A stretch of DNA of 64,000 nucleotides from Buxus sempervirens (lineage: Eukaryota > Streptophyta > Magnoliopsida > Buxales > Buxaceae), in NCBI GenBank assembly GCA_947561395.2, contig OX387184.1, positions 2,790,001 through 2,854,000 of the forward strand, written 5' to 3'. This document shows positions 50,001-62,000 of the stretch, in pieces (position 1 is the stretch's first letter; each line of letters starts with the position of its first letter). The position numbers and the translations under genes are program-made. The notes under the pieces were generated by a model. It was given only the letters and a program-made list of their open reading frames with translations, was not told the DNA's origin and made no database searches.

Positions 50001-53000
50001 CCAATCCACCCCTTCCTGAACGAGGAGGAAGTACTTATTGCAAATTCACAATGCAGGAAAATTTTTCAGCAGACTCGTTATCAAACAAGCATAGAGGTAA
50101 CCTTTCAGAGACAGCGCTTTCTATTTCTTATTTTTTTTAGAAGCATATCAAAGGTATTAATCTATTAAGAAAAGCAATCAATAAACATTATAGCACTGGA
50201 TGGTAATTGAAATTTCCTGCTATAATTGAAATTTATGTTTAGAAATCATAGAATTAAACTCATAAGTCATACAATAAAATGATAGGAAAGAATGATGAAG
50301 CATAATCTAAGGCTAAAAATTTCAGAAAATTTACCTTCAATTCAGTTCAAACCAAGGAATTTTACCATAGCTGCAATCTTTTTACATGGAAACTGAACTT
50401 TGGAGAAATGAAGAGAAACCTTCAAATAGCTTTTACTAGTTTAGAAAGAAAACATTTCATAGAGTGCATAAGGGCCTGATCTGGTGTGTTCTAGGAAGGA
50501 AAGGAGTGCCAATTAGACATGGATACATAAAAGATGTGTAAATGGGAGTATTAACTAGTGTGAGACAGATGAGTTCCAATTAATATTAGGATTACACTAA
50601 TGGTCAGATACAAGCCTGAATCCTTCTGCATTGACTTTTGATGAAGTGATAAATATATTGCAAGGAAGGGGTGTTGTGGTATGCTAACAAAGAACTAGAA
50701 CCACGGAAAGACACCTTCAAATCAACAGTTCAAAATAAGTGGATTAAAGAACATGTTATTCTAGAAATGGGCTGAAGCAATTATTTTAATCTAGATTCAA
50801 GAGATCCCTTACTTGTATTGCTCTCTTAGGTCAGGATTTGAGAAAACGTGATATTTTATCAAAGCAAAGGATAATACAAGGGGAAATTATATTATATGAG
50901 ACAAATTACTATTATATATAGGCAGAATATAGGGCAATTAACAGGCATGACTGTCATATGAAATAAGTCTCAAGATGATGATGTTGAGCTGGGTATGTGG
51001 ACATAACATAAGAAACAAACATATCCAAGACGGCCATTGAGTATCCCAATTTGAGAAAAAAGAAGAAGAAAGGAAGCAGGTAAGATTTTATACATGTGCT
51101 AAATAAGTAAATAGTGACCTTTGCAAGTGAATGTCATGAGTGTTTGACAGTGGAATTTAAAGATTCCAAAAGGGCTATAGGAAGGACATAAATGGAGTTG
51201 GTTAGAAAAAATCAGCAAAATGGCAGGACAAAATTCATGTTGCTGACCCCATCATAGATGTAGTTGTTCAATTGCATCACTTAAGAACAAAGTATATAAT
51301 ACACGAATCAGATCTTGAACAACAGGACCGCAATAATTTTGGATGGAGATGCAAGTGAAATAATTGTGAAAGATTAAAAACACATCAAATTAAGCTGTGT
51401 ACCAAAACACATCTGATGCGTATCAAAGATTTTATAGTACAAGACAGGAATATTAAGCAAAAATAACCACGAACTAGGAAATAATTACTTCCAGCATTCA
51501 TGTGAGGATGGTTCTTACAGGATTCCGGAAGAAAGATATCAAGGAAATCACTGCCATAACAACAGGAATTGGTTTTGTTGAAGATGACACCATAGCTTGG
51601 TGAAATGCTGACAATCTGAACAAAGTATCCTGAAAGTATTTGTAGTCAAGAGAATGAACTTCAGAATTTTTTTAATCAATAATCAAACAAAATTGACTGC
51701 AGCAGCGGGACAAGAAAGAAAGGAATTGCAATATAAATATATTGTACAGAATATGAAAACCAACTTTGGGAGATGGAAAACATTTAGACATCTTGCATTG
51801 TGAATTTCATCCATGAATTTAATTATCAGCTGTGCACATTTACGGTAAGAGAGAAATTTTCCCTTGAAAAAAAAAGCAAAAACGTTTAACTTATTGGACA
51901 GATAGCAACTATTTGGTCATCTGGAATAGGGGAAAACGTTCATACTGTCAACACCAATTAGAAAATGCACAGATGGTGATGGTGATGCTCGGGCAAGCCA
52001 CAAAAAAAAAGAGTACACAACAGATAATAAGAATCTCAAAATGAGGACGATAAGGAAAAATTGAAAAGGTATGATAATATATTGCAAACAAGAATGTAAG
52101 CAATCGTTAGATATGCTAGTTTAATATGTCTTCAAATTTCATTAAAAGTGAGCAAATGAAAATGAAAAGTTTTTGCAACTGCAAACAAACCTTTGAAAGA
52201 TCAGAAAGTATGGTGACCACAATATCCAACACAGAACAAAGTGCAAGCTGTAGCCCTTCTATCTCTTTTAGTTCATAAATACGGCTGATATATAGTCTCT
52301 GAAAAAATTTTCAGCTTTCCAATTAGACATAGACATGATAGTGAGTTGTGGTCAAAACACAAATGTCAGTAACAAGAGCAGAACAAATATATGTATATAT
52401 CTGACCTCTAAAATAGGTGTAGTTACACACATAATCCGACAAAGAGTGCTGTGGATAGAAGAATCACCAAATAAAATATCACGAATAATACCACCCAGTT
52501 TTTGCAAATGTGGGATACATAATATGCATTTCTTCAGAACTTCAAGTGCCTGAAAAAATAAAAACAAATGCACAAATGGGATATGTTACTGTTTTTGAAA
52601 TTTCAACATCAGCAAACTTCACTTTAAAGAGAACAGTAAAGTCCCAGAAGGGTCAGTGCAGTTTCTGAGGCAAGAGACCTGGACAATAATCCGAGAATGA
52701 GCAGCATGATGTCAAAAAATAGTTTATGTAAATTGAACTTTGTTACACTTACATTGGGGCAACAGAGAATTCAAAACACTACAGTAGGAATTACATCAAA
52801 TTTTAAGGGAGAAAAACTTGTAGATGTGTTTTTGGTCAGTGTTCGTGTGCATCTGGTGATCTGATCCGGGTTAAATAGAGCTTCTCCTTGTTTTCTTTAA
52901 ACGAAAACATGCCATTTAACCAAAGATATGGTTTTTATAAGGTTGCAATTTCACTGCAGGATTCATACAAACAACCCCAACAAAATGTGGGAAGGTATTG

Positions 53001-56000
53001 ACTATCGATTAGGCTTGCATGTTCCAATACAAATGAGAATTACAAATAATTCCAAGCGCAGGCAATTGAGTTGTTTTCTCTTTGTTATATATTTCTAAAT
53101 AGGTAAACAGTAATAGTTGCATAAATGTCACACTCAAAAAGAATGCAATGATTGACAGTCAAATATATGTCCATTGTTTATCAGGTAAATCAGAGAAAAT
53201 CAGATTTACCCTACACAAAAGTTACTTAAAATTTCCAAGCTTTGGGTGTGAATAAAAAATAACAATAGAATTGCCTCCTTCATTCTGCCTTTCTTTAAAT
53301 AAATTAATTGAAGAAAATCGAAGAGAACATGGCAAAACAGAAGACACGCATATAAATCCATGTCACTGAAAATACTGATCCTTCAAACACCATTGTTGCC
53401 ATAAGCCATCTACTTTCGAGGCTGACACAAAGTAAAAGGAAAAAGATTTTCCAAAAAAGAAGGTTGAGATCCAAAGAAAACTGAACTCCGGAAATAAAAT
53501 TTAACAGTTAAAACTTTCCTTTCCAGATAATCCAACAAATAAGCTCAAACTAAAAGGAGATCCAGAAGCTTCTTCAAGTTCAAGTATAAAATTCCTACCA
53601 TCCTCACTTGAGTCATCACTAATTACTCCAAGAATAAACATACTCTATTAATCACCTCCAAATCTCAATCAGAGTCACTGATTACTTTGATGATTTAAAT
53701 TCTCCTGGAATCCATCTAATTTTTAGCAAAAGCATCCAAATAAGAATTTAAATATTTTAAGCTACCAAGGACGGAAGTAACTTTCTAGTGAGCCAAGCAT
53801 GCAAAAGTATAACAGAATATTCATATTCAAAAATAATTTTTTTCTTATAAATCAGGTTCCCAGAAATGCAATCATTGGCAACATCGTATCCAACGAAAAA
53901 ACCAAGATCCAAACACAGGAGCCATCAGAATCATTAAATAAATTTAAAGAGTTTAAAACACTGCAGAACCTACATATAGTCAACACCTTATTCTCACTGA
54001 TATTAAACTTTAATAAACTGTTTGCCAACAGTTTTTCATAGCATGAACGGAGAGGCTTCAAAAAATCCACCTCCAAGATTTGATAATGACACACGTAACG
54101 TGACACAGGTTTCTCCACCCACTGCTAGTTCAAAATTCATGAAAAGTCATATACACTGCCATTACTCCACAAAGGTTATCTCACTAGCGTTGCCTTGCAC
54201 TTACAAGCCTTTTCCATTCGCTGAATGCTTTTTTATTCCATTTAAAGTTAAGAAGTTAAGATAAACAATTGCCAAAAAATATTTTTCAATAATGCAAAAG
54301 TTGTATAGGTGACTAAGAAGTAATATAGAAGATCGACGAATATTAAAGAACAGGAAGTGAGAAAGAGAGACCTTCAACGTCACATTCCAGCGGACATGCT
54401 TCATCTTATATTTCCAGTACTCATGATTAACCAAAATATACTGAAGAGAGAAAACAACAAGAGCCAGAACAACATCATCTTCTACTCCCTTTTCCACAAG
54501 CTGCATAGTAAAGTCGAGCACTGCAATAATAAAAACTGTGTCAGTAAAAAGGCAAAAGAATATAGAAAAGAATGAAAAAAGTATAAAAGAAAAAGGTGAA
54601 TCTATGACAGAAGTAACAGTGATAAGAAAATGAGGTGAACCAAAGCGAATTGTTATTATTGTTTTTGAATTAGTATAACAAAAATGGAAATACTAAAATA
54701 AATGCCTTCAAATATGCTAAAACTGATTGGGTGACACAACGACTACGGTTCTAATCACAAATAACCTTCAAATGCAAGTTGTACATCTTCTGAACCCATC
54801 AATTGTAATTCAAACTTGTAGTTGGAAAATCAGGATTTATATTTCCTCTTTTCCCCTATTTTCTATAACCAGATGTGCCCCTGTGTATATAAAGTAGTAT
54901 GCCAATGAATGATCAACCAGAACAAGACCCTAACAAGAAATCTCAAGCAGATCCATGTGACAGATAGGATGCCTTGTATACTTGGTAGGTGATTGGAAGT
55001 GAGCTGTGCTTTTGATCTGAAATTGAATGGCTCGCTCAGCTTTGGATTTAGGTCTCAGGGGGGAACACATGTTATCCGTTGCGATAGTTTTGCTTTGTTT
55101 TTGTGTTTAGGGGCTGGTGGGGTTTGTGACGTTTTTGTAGAGAGTTTTTTTGGGATTCAGATTGTATACTTGTTACTATTCTCTTTCTCATACACACATA
55201 TATATATACACACATCTACATTATTCATCAAAAAAAAAAAAAAAAGACAAATAGGATGCCATGTTAATTATTTGGTTGAATGAACTTGTTCTTCTATCAA
55301 CGTCTTCAATAAATCTTCATCATCTCTCTGGTCAAACCAACAAATCTTAACAGTTATATATAATAAAACCTTTTTCTATAATTTATCATGGACTTCATCA
55401 CCAAGATCCTGCAAACCCAAGTACTTAGATTACATGAGATTTCAGGGAATGAATAAAATACAAAAAGATTTACATTCTCTATGAATTATATGTTGGATGT
55501 GCAAGAACTGCAGTGGTAGAATCAAATACTCTAATCTCTACAATAAATTATCGACTCCAAGAATGAAGATCAACAGTGGCACCTTTGCTGTACCCCAAAG
55601 CTTTATCAAGTTCCATTTTATATTATTTATAAACAGAAGTTCTAAACTAAAATTCCATATTGAAAGTCATGGGAAAACCATGTTGGAAATTTTTTGATGT
55701 AGAATGAGTTGAGCAAAACGAGATTAAGGGGAGATTAATGAAGATTTGAGGATTTTTATTTAATTTTCTGAAATTTAAAGAACTTAAGGGATCAAGCAGC
55801 ACAACACTGTGATATTAAATGCCAGAAACACTTTGGGGGCTATGATTGTTGAATGCCAGAAAGATGTAACTCAAGACTCAACATGACACAAAACTTACCA
55901 TTTTGATTTAGCAATATATCTAGGATTAAATCTATCAAAATAGGATTTGTGTATGATGTGAAACTCTAATTTAAAAATATAAACAGCCCTATGAAACGAT

Positions 56001-59000
56001 TTTAATGTAAAACATTTAATTATTGAATAAATAGATCAATGATAAGTGAATATATTTTGAAGGCCTAAATCAAAGTTAAAAGATGAAAAAATTAACATAG
56101 ATAATTTTACTTAATAGTACACGTTTATTACGGGGTAAAAAATTTAAAAACTAGAGTCACTAATAAAAAAAAAACAGATACAAAATATGTAAAACTGCTA
56201 AGCAATATGAAAATGTGAGTTTCTCCTGATGCTGTTTCTTAGTATGCAAACGGAGCCTTGAGGAAATGATCAATTTGACTCATCATTCATCCCTGCCATA
56301 TTGTGGACATAAAAAATGAACTCTTCATATGCAATATTCATCAACTTGCCCGTCATTCCAAGATAAATGTCCTTGGAACCTTCGGAAATGGGAAACACTT
56401 GAAAAACGAAAGAGGGATACACTGTGTCTTCAAATACTTATGGTTTACCCTCTTCCTATTGCACGGAATTCCAGTTCCTGTAGGCATGTTTATCCCCAAG
56501 GTCCAATGGTCCATAATCAAGCCTTGACAATTACTAATGTAGTGCTCTCCCATCCTTTCAGTTGATTTATGAACCACTTCATGACAGGATATTGATCTCA
56601 GCATGTTTGACTGATCCTGATGAAGAAATTCTCCTCTTTTTTTTAATAATGTTTTCAAAATAATAACGAGAACAAATGAGGCAATTAAACTTTTTTTTTT
56701 TAATAACCCAAAAAAAGTTTGAGAAGACCTTAATTGCAGTTGAGGAGGTATCCATTTACTAGAAATATCTATGGACAGATGTGATTAGAACTTCTTCTTC
56801 AGTAAAATACCTTCTGAGGCATTGGGACTTGGAGATTTTCTCACAAGTCATTAGCAAAGCTAGAGCCCTAGCACAAAAGCTGAACATCCCTTTCAGTCAT
56901 GTGCCTAGAGAGGCTAATGTAGTCACAGATCTAGCAAAGTACGGTGTTTTGAGACCAGACTTAGTTATAGGACCTCCATCTGAGGAGTTTGTGGAGTTGT
57001 ATGGAGACTTGAGCTACAACGTTATGGGAGGTGGGGTGGGATTATTGTACATGAGTTTTCAGTTTGTTTAGTACACTAGGGTGGTCAAGCTTAGTAACCT
57101 CTTAAAGGCCTCTAATAATTCTCTATATCGGAAAACAATTTGAAAACCTTTCTTTTGCTGTTTTGCATATATAAATGTTGAATTCAGAAATGTTAATATG
57201 CTTTCCATTAAAAATAAATAAAATTTAATGAAATAGTTGAGCTTTTGATTAACATAGTTTTCCACCAAGAGACCAGCTAGTAGCAGCCTTGTGGATGAAT
57301 TTAACGAGTCATATTAAGGTGCTTTGGTGCATGTTATTTGCATATGATGCAATCATGATAGGTCATACTAGATAAGTAAATGTTAAGCTAGATTGTAGAG
57401 ATACTTTAGAATCAAAGGGTTTTAAAATAAATTGTTCAAACTTAAAAGATTGAATATATGAAATGCCCTTTTAATACAATTCTTTGAATTCTCTAGCGTG
57501 AAGGTGTGAAGGGATGCATATTGTTAAATTAGAATTTTGGTTATCATCATCATCGAAAGGCAATCCCCACCCAAGTGGGGTCGACGAAATGAATCTAGTC
57601 TCTCCATCCTGCTCCACCAAAAATCATATTTTCAAATAATTTATATTTTTGTAAATCTTGTTTTATAAACTCCATCTACGTCTTCCTCTTGCTCACTTAG
57701 GCCCTTCAATCTACATACTCTCACACTTTCTAACAGGTGTATCTCTAGGTCTTTTCTTTATCTGAACAAACCACCTTAACTTACTTTCCTCCAATTTTTT
57801 TTTTTTTTTTTTTTGATAAGTGGTGAAATTGTATTGATTAAAAAAGAGAAAAGGACACAAATAGAAACACAAGAGAAACAACACCAAAAGAGGGGTGCCA
57901 AAAACATGGAAGATCCACTAGGACAAAAACACACTATACATCTAAAAAGGATGAAATATCACCAAAGACTAGAGAGGGGCTGATAGCTCCAGTCATAGCT
58001 AATCTGTCTAAAGCATCATTAGCTGCCCTAAGTATGTGTTGGATGAGACATTCAAACCCCGCAACAAGAAATGAGCTAGACGAACTAACTGTAAATATCT
58101 CCAAGGTCCTGAAACCTCTCTACCCATCCATCTCAAGATGTTGGCTGCATCCCCCTCAATAGCAACCTACTTTCCTCCATTTTATCTCTAACGTATGCTA
58201 TGCCTAACCACTTTCGAATGCTATTATTTCTTATTTTCTCTTTCTTAGTTTTGCCACAAGTTCATCTTAGCATCCTCATCTCAGTAACACTCATCTTCCG
58301 AACATGTTGATTCTTTGCTGCTGAACATTTTGCATCATACAACATAGCTGGTCTAATTGCTGTCTTATAGACCAGCTATGTTGTTTGGTGCAAAATGTTG
58401 GGTGGCAAAGAATATTGCACTTGTAAAAACATATGAAGGGACACATATTGAAGGGCCTAATAGATCAAGAGAAAAACCTAAAAGGGCATGGCCAAAGTAA
58501 ATAAAATAAGACCTATATAAACATAAATTAACAGAAGATATGATTTTTGATAGAACGAGATGGAGAGACAAGATTTGTGTCACCACCCACTTTTGTGGGA
58601 ACTAGCTTATATTGATGATGATGATGATATGCAATATATTAGATATACCAAAATTTAGTTCTTTTGTAAGTTTTATCTCAAGTTATTCTTTAAGCCATTG
58701 ATTTTGAGATTCAAATGACAAAAAAAATGGTTGTCTTTAAAGGATAAGTAGAGCCAGGCTTGAACATTTGTACAAGGTGACCCTAATATAGAGCTGCCAC
58801 CACCACCCACCCCCCCCCCCCCCCCCCCCCCCCAAACACACACACACACACAAAAATGAAAAAAATAAAACTAAAAAGCAATGGATGCAGAATTATTATT
58901 ATTATTTTTTACTGAAAACTGTAATAGCATTATTTAAAAATAAAACAAAAACAAAACATACATCTTAGCATAAACGAGCATTTTAACAACTAAGTTTAAG

Positions 59001-62000
59001 AAGCAAAAGTTGTGAATGCACAAAATGAGAGTTAAACGTGCCTGATATCGTTAGAGAACAACAGTTGTCATTTTGTTCAGAGTCAATTAAAAGCATTCTT
59101 GCAAGCCCCCCTGAGAGCGACCACATGCCACTGGAGAAAAAGAGAGCAATAGAGAGACAGAATTATCTTTAAGAACAAAGCATTAAGAATTCACACGTCA
59201 TCTCCAAATTTTGTAGCTCTTTAACCCCTGAAATGACATGCTAGCATAGAGCTAAGTAGATAAACAGGCTTCATTTATGTATCACATGGGAAAAGCAAGA
59301 GTTGACAAGTTTTCTGAAAATATGCAATAATTAAAACCACAGTTTTCTCATGGGAACTTATTTGAATTTGAGAAGAAAGCATATAATATATACTTGAACA
59401 CGTGTTAGCGATATTCATTTCTTTTCTGTGCTTCCATAGTGGCCTGGTGTGTCAATAAGTGATTCATCAGAAGATGGGGGACAAACATGAGACCAACTTC
59501 AGACAACCAACCATTTGGAGACAGACATCAGCATTACACAATTGTATCCCAGTGGCGAAGAAGGTAAAATGCTACATGCATTTGAGATAGTATTTTTTTC
59601 TCAAACATGCAGTACAAGATGAGGACAAAAAGTGATGAATTATAGGATCTTTGTCATTGTACATAAGGGAGAGAATCAACGAAGAATTATGGCTTGATCA
59701 TAGACAAGTTAACATAAGAATACATAAAAGTAATATGAATTGTTGAAGATTAAACCTTTATAGATATAACCCCAAAAAAAAGGAAGAAGAAGAAGAATGG
59801 TAGAAGTCCAAATGCAATAAAAGCTATGATCACAGGTACCTAAATTTAAAAAACATTAAGGAATGATTCCACGTCATAAAAGATCTGTTAAATTAAACTC
59901 AAATAAGTAGTGCAAAGAGGAAGTAGCAGAGAGTTAAGCATCAAACAACTGCAATGATTTTGAAAATAACCAAAAAAAAGTTCTTTAAAGTTTTGAAACA
60001 AAGTTCGAGTGTTGTACATACAAATTTTGTTGAAACGAAAGATTCACCTTGATGAGTCATAGCTGCCCACATCAAAGATATTTGTCTTTAGAACCACTGA
60101 GGAAACATATGAAGGTGAGCTGCAATATCAAAGAAGGAAAGTGAAAATTCGCATGAGATATTTGCAAAAAAAAACCCAGTTAAGAGGCATTAAGTAATAT
60201 GATGAGAATAATATTAAAAGACCAGCACTACTGAAAAATAAAAAAGATGTTTCAAGGAAATAAATTATCAAAACCATATGCAATAATTGTACATAGCTAG
60301 GAAAAAAAATAATGAGCATTTCTAATATTGGAAGGTATTTAAGCATCCAACTTTTTGCAAAAGTTTCAGCGATTTAGATATCAATAAAACCCTACTTCCA
60401 TCACAGTAATTCCCAAAAAAAAGGGAAAAGAGAAAATAGAAAATAAAAAAAAAAAAAAACTCCTCACACAAGAATTACATATTATGAGCTTTATAGTGAG
60501 GAGGATAATAAGCAATATGATAAAAAAACCAACACTAGTTTAGGATAGTAGGTATACGCATTTAAGTTATTAATCTGTCACAAACCAATGAGCAAAACAA
60601 AACAAAATGCTTCATATGAACTAGTTGAAGTCCATAACACAAATCTTGTTCCTCCATGGCAATCTACCCTCATAAACAAGTGATAATTGATCTAATTCTT
60701 GAAAGGTGAAAATACAACCAGTGTGTATGCATGCATGAGCGCGCGCGTGCGTCTACCTGCATGCTTGTGTGTTTTTGTGCACGTGTGCCTATGCTTTTGT
60801 GAATGTGCGTATCCATACATCTAAAAGAGATGGTAAAATATGTAAAATTTTATAAGTTTACAATTTCCTATACAACTTTGCTACTTAACTTCTTGGTGGA
60901 CAAATCATCTTGATTTATATTTTTAGTCAAATTCCTATATTCTTTTCCAAACAACCAAAAATCACAAAGAAAAGTTACTCCTCATTTCCAATTCCTTCAC
61001 CATATTTTACTTTCCATTGATTTCTTTTCCTACTTAACCTTCTAGACAACCAAACATAGCCTAAAATACAACATATTTCCAAAAAAAAAAAGCAATTTTT
61101 CCAAGAAAAATAGTTACCTAGCAACTATGATTAACATTGTCGCCGTCGTCATCATCATCATGTACTTAGGCCCTTGGAAATTGAGATATATTATTCGTCA
61201 TGTTTGATCTCTAGCTACAAGTTTGAACGTCTCATTCAAACATGTACTGAGATCGGGCAATGAAATAGCAGACTTCTTGGCAAAGACTAGAGCATATAGA
61301 TCGAATTTTATTGTGGGTTCTCATGTGGATGAGATAGTGTGAATGATGTAATCTATTTCTTCTTTTTCCTTGTTTTTTTCCTCTTTTGACTCCCTCTACA
61401 GGAGTCGCCCTTGGTACATTCTTTGCTTCTATATATTTTATTATCATTACTTTTCAAAAAAAAAAAAAAAATATCACATTAAGCTAGTTCCCACCAAAGG
61501 GGGTCACCAACACGAATCTTGTCTCTTTATTCTGCTTTATCAAAAATCATATCTTCAGTTAATCTACTTTTTTGTAAGTTTTTTTAATACATTCCATCCA
61601 TGTCTTTTTAGGTTTATCTCTTACTCGCCTAGGCCCTTCAATATGCACACTATCACGCCTTCTTACAGGTGCGTCTCTTGGTGTCCGTTTTACATGACCA
61701 AACAACCTTAACCTACTCATCTCCATTTTATCTCAAATGCATGAAATGTTTAACCAGTTATGAATGTCATTTCTTATTTTGTTTTTCTTTGTTTTTCCAC
61801 AAGTCCATCTTATCATCCTCATCTCAGAAACATTCATCTTTTAAACATGTTGATTCTTTGCCACACAACATTCTGCACCATAAAACATATCAAGTCTAAT
61901 TGTTGTCATATAGAACTTATTCTTCAATTTAAGGGGAACTTGTTTATCACACAAAACCCTAGAAGCACCCCTCCACTTAAGCCAACCAGCTATAATCCTA

